Shown here: positions 20,440-32,012 of the stretch, piece after piece
How positions within the stretch are numbered: the first letter of the stretch is position 1
Layout: the number at the start of each line of letters is the position of its first letter
Assembly (NCBI RefSeq): GCF_026262505.1
Contig: NC_067203.1
Location: 21,867,411 to 21,931,410, forward strand
DNA length: 64,000 bases
Direction of reading: 5' to 3'
Source: Trichomonas vaginalis G3
Lineage: Eukaryota > Parabasalia > Trichomonadida > Trichomonadidae
Position numbers and translations under genes: made by a program
The notes under the pieces: model-generated
What the model saw: the letters and a program-made list of their open reading frames with translations, nothing else
Databases searched by the model: none
Told to the model about the DNA's origin: nothing

Positions 20440-21445
20440 ATCCTATTTTTTTATTTAAAAAGAATACGAAATTTTTAAAGATTAGAAGAGCTGTTAATTC
20501 TTTTTCAATTGACTGAAGATAATAAACCATTCAACTTAACATGAAAGAAATACTTAAATTACTTTTTTCAAGAAACCACATAAAAAATTTTATTCTCTTA
20601 ATCTTTGTTTCTATAAATTTTGGGATTTGAAATCGAAATCCATATCTAAATTCAATAAATTTTAATGTTGTAAGAGAACTAAATTTCATTTCAAAATTTT
20701 TTTCAAACATTTGAAGATTTCGATTTCATTATTATCTCTATCTCACATATAATACATATGAAATAAAATTCATTGACTAACTTAAGGTTTCTCATTTTCC
20801 CAGGAAATGTCGAGGTGAAGAGAGTTGAAATAATATCGCTCATCGTACAACTTGTCAATTTCGGAAATATGTGCACTATCCATTGATAACGACTACTTCC
20901 TGTAAGTGATTTATTGTATGATTGAAAAAATTCTCATTATTAACTCGAAACATCATGTTATTGTTTAAGTCTCTATTGTATGAATATTTTATTTATCCTT
21001 AGTTCTCCAAAATGAATTTATGAATCAAATTGATATTGTCTAATGCTCAATTAACCTTCATTTCAACTTACCTTTTATTATGTTTGCGAGCTATTCATTA
21101 ATACGGATTCCTGGTGCACTACTATGCTGTAACGGCTTGAATCCCAAAATGAGAGCATTTCAGGAGGACAAATGTTCAATCATTCGAAATGGACATCTTA
21201 TCAAGCATATTAGTTCTTTATTCTTTTTTACTGACAATATTAAACTTCGCGCAAAAATAATATTAAATGAAGGGATCATTATATTTTGGGCGCGCAAAAT
21301 TTTTGTAAACGGTAGTAAAATTTTTCAAAATAAGCATTCTAATTGTGTTGTTTACGAATAATTTAAAATAATTTAGAAAACGGTTTTAAAAATTTAATGG
21401 GGAAAAAAATAATGAATGGTCTTTGTTTTTTTCAAAATTTTCGGC
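20440..21445. other. Intergenic, no gene recognised
   Basis: AT-rich spacer. A 93-codon frame at 21080-21361 has no recognisable motif and no Initiator, so it is not called. Confidence 0.55.
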
Positions 21446-22504
21446 ATGGAAACTTATGAGATTGCGCTCTTTATCCACAACATCTTGACCTCTGTGGAAA
21501 TAAATCCCATCCTTTCCAGAAACTCCGTTCAAGTCGAGATGTTATACAGTCCTTATAGAGCAAACAAAAGGAGAATTGTTTGAAGAGGACTCAATACTCC
21601 ATTTAGACGGCGATTTTACGTAGTTGGAGATATACATGGAAATGCCAATTGATCTTATCCGTATATTACAGACCTGCGGCTATCCCCCAGATAAAAAGTA
21701 TTTATTCTTGGGATTATGTCGACAGAGGAAATAACTCACATATATTGCCTCCTCTTTGCCCTCAAGTGTAGATACCCAACTGCGTTTATTTGCTTAGAGG
21801 AAACCATGAAATTGAAAGAATTTCAAATACATACGGATTTTTATGACGAAGCGAATGTACAAGTTCAACCAGACCCTATATAACGAGATAACAGATACAT
21901 TTAACTTCTTACCTTTCGCCGCCATCGTGAACAAAAATATTTTCCTGTGTCCATGGCGGAATTGGCCCTCATGTTTTGACCTTATAGATAGCATATCTCT
22001 TGACGAGAAGCCAGATGACATAATAGGGAGAAAACGTTTACGTACAGTAGATTTCCTTTGGTCCGATCCGAAAAATGTTCCTTTAGATTTCATCCAGAGC
22101 AAGCGCGGAAGCGGTTACTACTTCAACTCCAATGCTCTCTCGAGGTTCTTGAGAAGAATACTTCAAAACTTTGATTCGCTCTCATGAAATGTGTAAAGAC
22201 GGAATGCACAGGCCATTTAACGATGACAAATGCATTACAGTATTTAGCAATACAGATTACTGTGGAAGAAAGAACCACGCAGCTGTTGCTTTCTTATCTA
22301 AAGATAAAGAAATTGAATTTAAGAAATTCAAGTATATCTCTCCAAAGGAAAACAACACCTTCCACGTAATACTTCCAAACTGGCTAATGGATGTTAAATC
22401 GACCAAGTTTTGGACTCTTTGACACATTCTATACGAATTCGGATATGGAATCTCCCGATGCAAACGAAATAGAATATCATAACTCTCTATCTTTGTTGTT
22501 GTAA
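21446..22504 (+). pseudogene. PPP-family Ser/Thr phosphatase pseudogene
   Basis: It starts METYEIALFIHNILTSVE. Next come FYVVGDIHGNA (first metal-binding motif), a damaged equivalent of the GDYVDRG motif near 21715, and a piece equivalent to LRGNHE near 21800. A window with WSDP and the C-terminal CITVFSNTDYCGRKNHAA motif follow. The frame changes several times. PPP catalytic domains of the PP1/PP2A type are numerous in T. vaginalis. This copy lost its function but kept most of its length (about 310 codons). Confidence 0.85.
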
Positions 22505-22914
22505 TATAAAATTTTGTGTGTTGTATATTAGATTTTAAAATTAAATAAAATTTTTTTAGAAAATTTTTTTATGAAATGTTTTAAAAACAATCTTTTGGTT
22601 TTGATTAGCAATAGCACCTGAAGTATGATCCTTTTCGAATATTAATTGATTTAAAAGATTTTGATGGTTATAAGATTCAGAATAAAGGACAAATTTTGCT
22701 GCCTCAAGCTGCCTCAATATTCTTTAATGAAATATTTAGTTCGTGTTTTCTGTTTTCAATTTTTAAAAACCTGAAAGGTTTCAAGAAAGATCATTTCAAT
22801 TCATATTTTTTTTCTTTTCAAGAATTTCCTAAAATGAAATAACAGACGAAAATGTCACTTCACGGCGCTCATCTGATATTAATTCAAAATTGAAAATAGC
22901 TGTGGTGATGGGTA
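22505..22914. other. Intergenic, no gene recognised
   Basis: AT-rich spacer between two pseudogenes pointing toward each other. Nothing recognisable. Confidence 0.55.
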
Positions 22915-24450
22915 ATTGAAAAAATAATCTTTGGAACTATATTAGCTCCAATTGAAGCTAAATATTTCACTATTTCCGTATGACCTCTCGATGATGCATG
23001 AGTGTAAAACAGTCTCATTAAGACGATTTTTTAGTTTAAAATTCGCTCCAGCTGATAATAGATATTTAATAATCTCAAAATGACCAAACCATGCCGTACT
23101 AATAAGAGGAGTAGATGAATCGTTATTTAATACCAAATTGCATCAGCACCTTTTGAGAGAAAGATATTTTAACAACTTACAAGATGATTATGAATGCATG
23201 CATAACTTAATGGAGTTTTCCTCCATTTTATCTTTTACATGTATATTGAAACCACATTCAGAAGAAAAACTGAACAAATTTGAGATTTCCATCTTCAGCT
23301 GCAATATGAATAAAATTTTTTACCATTTCGGAGCTTGCCTATCTTTATGCGCATGCTGGCTTGCTATTAATAGCTTATTAGGATATTTTTCTCTTGCAAG
23401 ATCCTTGTAGAAATAATAAGCTTGATCATAACTCAAATTCTTAAAGTTACTATTTTGTTAAAAAATCAACAACATTATGATGAGAATTATAATTTTTATT
23501 ATCCCGCATTCTTAAAAGTGAGTTACTGAGTGATTTGAATACATCTTTGGAAGTATTTTCATAAACTATTTCTTGTATTTTTTCAATAACATTTTTACTG
23601 CAAAATTCATAATTAATAAACTATACAAATTAGCAAAGTTTTTATCTCTTTGATTTAAATGAAATAATGAATCTAACCAGAGAGTCTTCGTTTTTTTCAA
23701 AAAGTCCCGATATTTAAGAATTCGATCCACAATATCGAATCAAGCATTTTGGAAATTGATATTAGTTTCTTTTCATTAATTTTTGAAGAAGAATGCTGAA
23801 ATGTTTGATACATTCTGTATCATTGTTTCATCATTATGTTGAAATATTAAATCAAGCAATTCAATACAATTTATCTATTTTTATTGTCTCTTGGCCAATT
23901 CTTGATTAAGTATAACTCCCTGAGCTCATTAATTTCACAAGTAAGTTCCAAATATTAAATAGATCCTTTAAAACTAGTGCATCGCATTTAATTTTTTCGG
24001 GGTTTATATTGAAGTAATATTCCTTAAGATATCATATGTTTTCCTTTGAGTTAATTTTGTATCAATGGTAATTGAATTGTTATGATGATCTAGTAAATAT
24101 TGAGTGCATTAGTGGAAAGAGCATCATCCTAAATATGATGCGATGTTAATTCACTGAGGAAATCATTTTAAAAAGTTTATCAATTATTGAAATTCTACAT
24201 TTTCAATTTTCATTCAATTGACAAAAATTTCACATTGAATAGGATAATTGCTCGAAGTCTAATTCAAGATCAAAATATGAAAATAGTTATAGGAAACCAA
24301 TCATCTCGGAAAACAACTGAGTTTCCTAAATCATGAGTTAACAAAGAAAAGAAAGTATTCTCAATATCCATTTTAAAATACTTTCTTTTCTTTGTCTCCT
24401 CATTTATATCCTGAAATTCATTAATTTTTTGTCAATAACAAATTTTCTAT
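22915..24450 (-). pseudogene. Ankyrin-repeat protein pseudogene (minus strand)
   Basis: The clearest part is 22942-23136, reading NDSSTPLISTAWFGHFEIIK then YLLSAGANFKLKNRLNETVL, which is two ankyrin repeats. Further ankyrin-like scraps lie at 23290-23420 and a decayed N-terminal region extends to about 24450. Many stops and frameshifts break it. The ends are approximate. Confidence 0.6.
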
Positions 24451-24712
24451 GTTAATTTTCAATTGATCTACGCCATTATTTATGCAAACTGGTCGCCTTT
24501 TTCTGAGATTCCTTTTTTAAATCACATTGTTAAAGCTTTTTGACTTATCTGTAATCAAGAATTGCTAATTTATATATCAAATATCTATTTCCTAATGATA
24601 ACATATCTAAAAATTCAAAAATATAATTCAAAAATTCATGAAAAAGTTAAATTTTATAATTTTTATCTTTATTCTATAGTTAATAAACAAAATATCTCTA
24701 TAAATTTCAAAG

Positions 24713-26915
24713 TTAATTATCAGAATCAGCAGTTTCTGCTCTCTCATTGAAGAATCCATCAGCATGAACTTCTTCAAAGTCGTTTCTGAATGGATCGTCG
24801 TTATCTCCCATCACAGACGTTGACCACAAGTGGGTTTTCATCAGCCAGTGTCTGTGCAGATGGTGCAGGAGTCTCGAGAAGATGAACTTCATCCATTTGA
24901 ACGGCGGAATCGGATGAAGAAGAAGATCTCGTGTATCCGATGAAGAACCCAGATGAATGCTGATAACGACAAGAACAAGCAATAAGCCAGAGAAAATGGC
25001 TGCAATAATAATTGCCAAATCACTGCTCTTCATCAGAATTGAAGCCTAATTCGGCCTAACTAATGTTGATGTCGATGTTTTTCGTCAATGTCTTTATGGT
25101 TGTTTGCATCTGTTCAACAATTGTTGTCAATGAATTGGAATAAGTTGTTTGCTGTGGAATTTGACAAGTGCATTTGTAAATGTTGCCTTGTCTGTTGTTG
25201 TCAGAGTGACTAATACTGTCTCAACCTTCGTTTCAGTCTCAGAATAATAATATCCTTTCCTTGGAGACTGAGATGGCGTTGGTAGGACCTTCTTGGTCTT
25301 CTTCGGTGTCCTTCTAGGTGTGTTAGGAGGCGTTGTGGCCGGTGGAATGGTCTGTTTAGGTGTTTTTTCGCGGTGACCTGGCCGGAGAACGTGGAATAAC
25401 CGTTTGTAAAGGGGACGGTTTGTGGCGTACGAGTGGCAGATGGAGTTTTCCGGAGTATTTGCCGGTGTAGGCTTTGGAGACCTTGTAGGAGACTTTTGCA
25501 GGTGTCATATAGGGTGTTTCCGAGTGGTGTGTCCATTGGTGTATCAGCCAAAGTTGGAGAAGGTGAAGGAACAGGTGTCGGATATGGAGTTAATCCGGTG
25601 GCCTCCGAGTAGACCTTGGAGTTGAAGGGAGAGGTGTTGGTGTTGGGGTTCTGTGAACAGTCAGGCGTTTGAAAGTTGGAAAAACTTGAGTTGTCGGGAA
25701 AACTTTTGCAGATCTTGTTGTTCTCAGTGGAAGCTGAGTAATTGGAGTAGCTTTGTCTGGGAAAATCTGTTGGTGATGGCATGAATGTAGGTCCTGATGA
25801 CTTTCCAGCTTTATTTGAGGGCTTTGCGAAATTTGAATTTTTGTTGTTGCTCTGCTTGTAACTGGTTCGTATTCGGAGAAAACTACGTCTGCGCATGTCT
25901 CTTCTTGATGCATAGTATACATTCTTCTCGAAGCGTTCCATTTTCTGCGTATCTGTTCGCGTATGCGATATTATTTTCTTCAATTCCGGACATCCAGTCG
26001 TGGAAAGAGTGCCAAAGGCAGAATCCTTCAAAGAGAATGACGTGGCCAGCTCCCGTTCCATCTGCCCTGAAAGAATATCCGTATGTAGCTTTATTTAATA
26101 AGAAACAACAGCCTTGAGTGTATAATATGCAGCCTTCACACTGCCTCTTTTGTAATCTGTGTAATGATATGAAGGCCATGGCACCTCCCTCCGCGTCCAC
26201 GGAAGCGCACGGCCAATTTGGAATTAATATTAAAGTTTGTTTGCTGTAAGTTTTCTGATATTTTGTGTCGCCGGCTTGGTTCTTGAGGAAGTCACTGTTA
26301 AAGAACTTCGCAGGAGATTCAACAAGGTAAAAAGCTCCTCCAGTGATGCCACACTGGTTTTCGATGAAATTGACGTTTTCGAAGTAAGAGTCAGCAGCAC
26401 ATGTAAGTACAATTGCACCACAAGGTCATTGGCTACATTCTTCTTGAATTCGCAGGCTTTTGATTCACAAAAGAAAGGACATAAGCGATTCCTGCGTTCG
26501 TAACCTTGAAACCAGATAGCTCCGGCCCAACGGTATGCTCTATTATATGTAAAGATCGCATTTTCCATGAATATACGTGAATATAAACAAGCTATTGCTC
26601 CGCCAACAGCTGCGGAGTTATTGACAAATGAATCGACATTTTTGGTCTCGTAACGTATGTTTAACTGCACAGAAAGTGAAAAAACATGCCGCCGCCAGAA
26701 CCTGAAAGCTAATCCTGCTCCAAAAGCAAAGTTTTGTTCAAATGTACCTGATACAGTTACTGAGCATGCCGATATATTCGAAGAATCACGCTTAGTGTTC
26801 TTTTATTCCTGTTGCGATTGTTGTAATCTCGATCGAATCTTTCTTCCAACGATCCCAATCGAAGAAAGAAATTTCGGCACCATTATCTTTAAATGTAGGA
26901 ACGTCAACCTGGTCT
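24713..26915 (-). pseudogene. Pmp-like surface protein pseudogene, C-terminal part
   Basis: The minus strand carries, in order: (a) Pmp-type repeats with FVNNSAAVGGAI and related GGAI and FxxN motifs (26230-26900). (b) A cysteine-containing region. (c) A Pro/Thr-rich stalk (TPYPTPVPSPSPTLADTP, about 25480-25600). (d) A transmembrane helix SSDLAIIIAAIFSGLLLVLV near 25030. (e) An acidic cytoplasmic tail with DPFRNDFEEVHADGFF. This is the layout of the T. vaginalis Pmp-like adhesin family, which resembles chlamydial Pmp proteins. The frame shifts between the parts, and the large N-terminal repeat region is missing. Confidence 0.75.
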
Positions 26916-28331
26916 AATTTTGGTCTTTAAATCGAGAAAGAAAAGAAGACCAAAGGTCAGCATTTATAAGAATTTTATTGAGAAGTTTACGCATACATCG
27001 AAGTCCAAAAAACATGTAAACATTGAATTAAATATGAAAATGAAGAACTTTGATTTTTTCGTAAAATTGAATTTTAAATTGAGAAGTGGTCGTTTAAAAA
27101 AAAGAATTGAGGGTATTTTCAACTAGATTTATGTCAATATATATACAATTAGTTCAGGCAATAACCTTTATGTACTTTCAATTTTTTGTGAGAGGAATGT
27201 TTTATGAAGATTCTAATAAAGTTGAATTTTTATTATGCTATACATAAATAGAATAATGTTAATATAACTCAAATTACAATTCAAAGTATTGAAAAAATTT
27301 ACAAAGAAAATTGAAAAAAGAAATGATATAAAAATGGTAATGAGTTATAATTTCGTAAAATATTTTATTATGATATAACAAATTGAATTGTATGAAAAGA
27401 TATATTTATCAGATATGAATTTAATTATATATAATGGCAACAATAAAAATTGAAAACTTTTATTCAAAATGTCATTTTCCATCTGAAAATCTTTTCATAA
27501 TATTTTGCACGCTTGAAATTAATATTAAAAAAGATTTTCGATCAAAAATAAATCTTACTCTCTGAAAATGTTTTATCAGATTGACTGTATTAGGATTTTG
27601 TTTCAATCATTAAAAAAGCATGTCTATTTTCTCATAGTATTACATCATACCAGAAAGCTCAGAAAATACTCATTATTATGCTACTTCATCATTTCGTTAT
27701 TAATACTAAAACTAATATTGTTAATATGTCTTACATGCTATGTATAATCTAACAATATGCACTTGTAATTGCAATTAATGCAAAATAAATTAAATCGACA
27801 TTATCTCCTGATTATAATCAAATACTAGCTAATATGACAATGGAAATAGTATCTATATAAAGAAATTATTTGGATATCACTTCGTTTGGTTTTGAAAATA
27901 ATATAAATACAAAACCCCATTTGGAATAATGTCATAAAAATATAGTAGCTGATGGATTATAGCGCTTTCATATGGAGACCCATATAGAAACTATATCATT
28001 ATTTATAGAGCCATTCTACTTAATATGGATATCAAATTCAAAATCTTTCAATTTTGATAAAAATTTTATCATTCTCGATTTGCATTCTGTATTTTCATAC
28101 ACCTTATTAAATTGTTTTAAATATCTTCTATAATATATGCATAGTTTTGGATTCTATAATCACGATCCGAATAATAATCATTGTATCATTGATTGAACAT
28201 ACTTTGCGTATGTATAAAGGATCTGCTACAAGCTATTTACGAAAACTACGCTTAAACACTGAAATTAAATTATAAACATGATTTTTCTGCATTATCATCT
28301 ATAAGAAAAATGCATATGATTATAACGCCGC
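26916..28331. other. No gene recognised
   Basis: Very AT-rich sequence. A 68-codon Lys-rich frame at 26920-27126 has no motif or Initiator. This spacer leads into copy B of the duplicated segment. Confidence 0.6.
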
Positions 28332-28643
28332 AGATTTGTTCCTTTATTATATACACTACAATAAATTATAATGGAAAAACATGTTCAAAAAGAAATATGA
28401 AAATATTAACTGGAAATTTGAAATCAAAAATTTATGATGTTTATACAACTGTGCTCACAACGAAATTTTGCTACTTTATAGATTATTTGTACTATATATA
28501 TTTTCCGCGTGAGCAGTTTTTTATCAAGTATATTTCTCGTATTGCATATCATGAGAATTAAATTAGCTGTACACCAATTAGCTTTCTAGATTTAGAAATT
28601 CCATTGAGGTTTAAAGGTAAATAATTTTTGTCATTTTTTATAA

Positions 28644-28853
28644 ATGTCGGAAAATGGCAAATGCGGTGCAACCAAATAAAAGTCCAATGCTCGAAGCAAT
28701 TAGAGTTATGATCGAAAATAAAAAGTATAACAGATCAAGTTGGAAACTTAGCAGCGATGTATCACAATTATTGAAAATCGAACAGCAAAATCCAGGCGCC
28801 GCAGATGTCATAATGAAGGAAAACTCAAAAATTTAGGAAATGCCAACAAATAA
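28644..28853 (+). pseudogene. Copy B of the 69-aa small gene, frameshifted
   Basis: The Initiator (TCATT at 28631-28635) and ATG are kept. One extra G early in the gene and further one-base changes destroy the frame relative to 307-516. Because nearly all differences are single-base length changes, sequencing error at a contig end is as likely as true decay. Confidence 0.7.
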
Positions 28854-29033
28854 GTATTAATTCGGATATTTTTTATCTCATTCACAAAAAAATACGTTGA
28901 AATCATACAAAGTCTTCAGTATAATATGATTTCAATCCCATTCATCTGTTTATGATGACAATATTAAAAAGCTTGAAAAGAAAAACCTTATCAAAATATA
29001 CGAAATGAAATCAAAATTTATCATGTTCATTAT

Positions 29034-29225
29034 ATGATAGAATATTACACAGATATTTTGACATGTTTTTCAAATCTAACTTGCCGATATATTAAGAATA
29101 AAAAATTATTTTTAGAGAACTTATATTTGCTTTGGACTCTTATTTATTCTCATGATTCTGAATGTATTTATAGATTGTTAGATATTCGAACTGATATTCG
29201 ATATCTTTCTAATCGATATTCATAA
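29034..29225 (+). CDS. Copy B of the possible 63-aa ORF
   Basis: Identical to 693-884. Kept only as the partner of that doubtful frame; see there. Confidence 0.15.
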   Translation: MIEYYTDILTCFSNLTCRYIKNKKLFLENLYLLWTLIYSHDSECIYRLLDIRTDIRYLSNRYS

Positions 29226-29458
29226 GTTATTAGTTGATTGTTCACTAAAATGCGGCGTCTCTCTAGTAACTAGTTCGAATCCATTGATACAGTTATAGTT
29301 GCTCAATCAAGAATTAATTTTCTAAAATTGTCTTCGCAATCAAAGAAAATCTAACTTCTAAAATGGTTAAAGAACAATCTAAATAACCCGAAAATAGAAT
29401 AAAAATTAGGAAAATCTTAGTAGTATATGCGGACGGGTTTAGTGACTTTTTTGTTACA

Positions 29459-29494
<36 letters not shown>

Positions 29495-29515
29495 AAGTGG
29501 GGCTTCCAAGGGCAA

Positions 29516-29540
29516 NNNNNNNNNNNNNNNNNNNNNNNNN
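29516..29540. other. Assembly gap (25 N)
   Basis: Twenty-five unknown bases mark a contig join inside the Maverick, right after its poly-A run. Contigs left and right of this point may not be truly adjacent. Confidence 0.95.
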
Positions 29541-29607
29541 GCAGGCACTTCGTGCCTTCTAGCCCTGAGGATGAATGAGTATAATGAAGTTTTTTTTTCT
29601 TGGGGGA

Positions 29608-29640
29608 TGGCTTCCAGGCACTTCGTGCCTTCTAGCCCCC
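29608..29640. repeat. Hairpin motif around GGCACTTCGTGCC
   Basis: Inverted copy of the motif at 3278-3310, with GGCTTCCA and TCTAGCCCC flanks. A second, partial copy lies at 29541-29566 next to the gap. Confidence 0.7.
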
Positions 29641-29657
29641 GAAGATGTTTAGTATAA

Positions 29658-30385
29658 ATGAAATCTCAACAAAACATTTACGATGAAGTCTTGACAAAGT
29701 CTTTATGAAGAAATCTCAACAAAACATTTACGATGAAGTCTTGACAAAGTCTTTACGAAGAAGTCTTGACAAAGTCTTTACGAAGAAGTCTTGACAAAGT
29801 CTTTACGAAGAAATCTCAACAAAGTCTTTACGATGAAATCTTAACAAAACATAGACAAGAAAGTTCATGAGTGTAAATGACCCAAAAATATATTTTAGGG
29901 TAGAAGGGTATATCTACCCCGTTTTCTACCCTCTTTTCTACCCTCTTGAATTTTCATGAAATTTACACCAAAAATATATTTTAGGGTAGAAGGGTATATC
30001 TACCCGTTTTCTACCCTCTTTCTACCCTCTTGAATTTTCATGAAATTTACACCAAAAATATACTACTAGGGTCATTTACGAAGAAATCTCAACAAAGTCT
30101 TTACGATGAAGTCTCAACAAAGTCTTTACGAAGAAATCTCAACAAAGTCTTTACGATGAAGTCTCCACAAATCTTACGAAGAAGTCTTAACAAAGTCTTT
30201 ACGAAGAAGTCTGACAAAGTCTTTACGAAGAAATTCATGAAAATTCAAGAGGGTAGAAAAGAGGGTAGAAAACGGGGTAGATATACCCTTCTACCCTAAA
30301 ATATATTTTTGGGTCATTTACACTCATTTACGAAGAAATCTCCAACAAAGTCTTTACGAAGAAGTCACAATAAAACATCTGTCAA
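29658..30385. repeat. 25-bp tandem repeats enclosing inverted 90-bp repeats
   Basis: Units like AAGTCTTTACGAAGAAATCT plus CAACA are repeated in three runs (29658-29867, 30072-30240, 30328-30385). Between the first two lie two direct copies of a unit of about 90 bp (TTTAGGGTAGAAGGGTATAT ... TTGAATTTTCATGAAATTTAC). A third copy of that unit lies inverted at about 30233-30325. The unit length is not a multiple of three, so this is not protein-coding. Confidence 0.75.
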
Positions 30386-30435
30386 AAACCGCTTTCTGTC
30401 ACTTTTCAGGGTAAAAACATTTTATTGTATATAAA

Positions 30436-31251
30436 ATGAATTTTACAAAACCACCGTTACCCTTCTTTGGAAATAAGAGTAGATGTAAAGATATTCTATT
30501 GAGAGAACTTAAGAAACTACCGAATGGTCTAACATTTGTAGACTTGTTCGGTGGAAGTTTCTATATATCTCATTTGTGCCATACAATATTTCCTGACTCA
30601 AAGATTATATGCAATGACTTCGACAACTATATGAACCGTCTCAAACATATACCAGACACAAACAAAATATTGAAAGAGTTAAAAGAAAAGATACCTATAG
30701 GTAAGATGGAACGTATACCATAGATAAGAAAAATACTGTCCAGAGAGGTTTTGAAAAAGGCAGAGTATATTGACTGGGATAGTATATCTGCTAGACTATT
30801 ATATAGTGGTGCTATAAGATTCATGACATTGAAACACTTATGTCAAAAGTTTTATATCTAACTATACAAATGTTTTCAAAGAGAACATAGAAAAATATAT
30901 TGAGGGTATAGAGTTTGTGAGATGTCATTGACAGAGTTGTATGAAAAATATAAAGACAAGGAAAATGTTTTCTTATAGTGGACCCGCCGTTCTATAACAC
31001 ATGGGATTTTCAATACCAAGTAGACTGGACTTTGAGAGACTCTTTAGAAACTTTAGACGTTTTACATAACCATCCATGCTTTTACTTTACATCCGATAAA
31101 AGTGGTTTGGAAAGTGTCATGAGATGGTTAGAGGGACATACATGACTATGAGTTTAGATACGATAAGATAGAATATGAGAGAGGTCCTATAAACTGGAGA
31201 AAGTGTCATAACAAAGAAATTTTACTAGTAAGTAAATGTGGTTTGAAATAG
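30436..31251 (+). pseudogene. Maverick Dam-like (D12 class) adenine-N6 DNA methyltransferase, broken
   Basis: The N-terminus FTKPPLPFFGNKSR fits the FxGxK/N opening of D12-class enzymes. LTFVDLFGGSFYISH is the SAM-binding motif I, ICNDFDNYM fits the acidic motif after it, and VDPPFYNTWDF near 30980 is the catalytic DPPF/Y motif. The enzyme family transfers a methyl group from S-adenosylmethionine to adenine in DNA. It lies inside the element and may have marked element or host DNA. The copy is broken with a few breaks. Confidence 0.7.
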
Positions 31252-31390
31252 GACTACTTGTTTTAGGTTTTTTCCATTGTGTCATTTACTTATTTGACGT
31301 GGCAGAAAGATATAGAGAATATGAAGATGAACCAATGCCTGCAAATGTTCAGCATATGTACTCGTAAGAGATATTTTTATCTAATATTAA

Positions 31391-31738
31391 ATGGACGCAC
31401 AGAACTTAGCGAATGCACAGCACCTGGACAACCAAACCCAGAGAATATTCCAAATGAAGTTAGAATACAAACTGCAATGGCAAACTATGGTCAGTGCCAA
31501 CAGATGTACAAATGCAAACTGCCATGTCAAATGACGCTGCGTTAGGCTTACCACCATGGTATGCAAATATGAGATGGAAAGAGTTTTATACAAACCCCGA
31601 AGTGGGATATAAACAACTCTATGCAGATGACGCGAACACAGGAGTTGACCCAGAGTATGTTTTCTACCAGAGGAGAAATAGAATGTATGAGCTCCAGTTA
31701 AAGAATGTATGGAACTCAGAAGGAAACGTAAGAGACTA
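31391..31738 (+). pseudogene. Maverick small protein region, unknown
   Basis: Gln/Asn/Met-rich N-terminal stretch followed by an open stretch with GLPPWYANMRWKEFY and an aromatic, charged C-terminus, ending directly before the next element gene. No family recognised. Its position just upstream of capsid-type genes suggests a structural role, which is inference. Confidence 0.4.
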
Positions 31739-31739
31739 G

Positions 31740-32008
31740 GTGGACATTAGATTTTTACATATAGTAAAATGGTTTCTCAGTAGTATTGGAAACTTCTTCA
31801 GAAGAGTTGGAAGAGGTATATGGAATGGAATAAAAACCGTAGGAAGAGGATTTGGAACGGAGTCAAAAATATTGGTAAAAGAGTAGGTCAGTTTGTTGGT
31901 ATTATACCTAAAGACCCTGAACCAGAAGAACAAGCTCCTGTTATACAACAGCCTGAACCTGCACCACAGTCTAGTTGGCAAACAAATCCAACACCTCAAC
32001 CGTATTAA
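31740..32008 (+). pseudogene. Maverick small basic protein with Pro-rich tail
   Basis: The first part shows Gly/Arg/Ile/Trp-rich amphipathic sequence (FFRRVGRGIWNGIKTVGRGFG). The open stretch at 31820-32008 ends in a Pro/Gln-rich tail (QQPEPAPQSSWQTNPTPQPY). An amphipathic basic segment plus Pro-rich tail recalls adenovirus pVI-like membrane-lytic cement proteins, which Polinton-like elements also seem to have. The analogy is by composition only. Confidence 0.35.
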
Positions 32009-32012
32009 AAGA

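Larger units (their letters stand above)
28332..29418. repeat. Duplicated 1.1-kb host segment, copy B
   Basis: It is a near-identical direct repeat of 1-1077, ending in the same AATCTT (29413-29418) and followed by the same Maverick terminus. It carries several extra single bases in homopolymer runs in its first 600 bases. Left of 28332 the sequence is visible, but copy A is cut by the window edge, so whether similarity ends there is unknown. Confidence 0.9.

Noticed and set aside
26920-27126. 68-codon Lys-rich frame
   Set aside because: No Initiator, no motif, and the composition fits the surrounding AT-rich spacer.
29658-30385. CRISPR-like array
   Set aside because: The 25-bp units are directly adjacent without unique spacers, and the host is a eukaryote.
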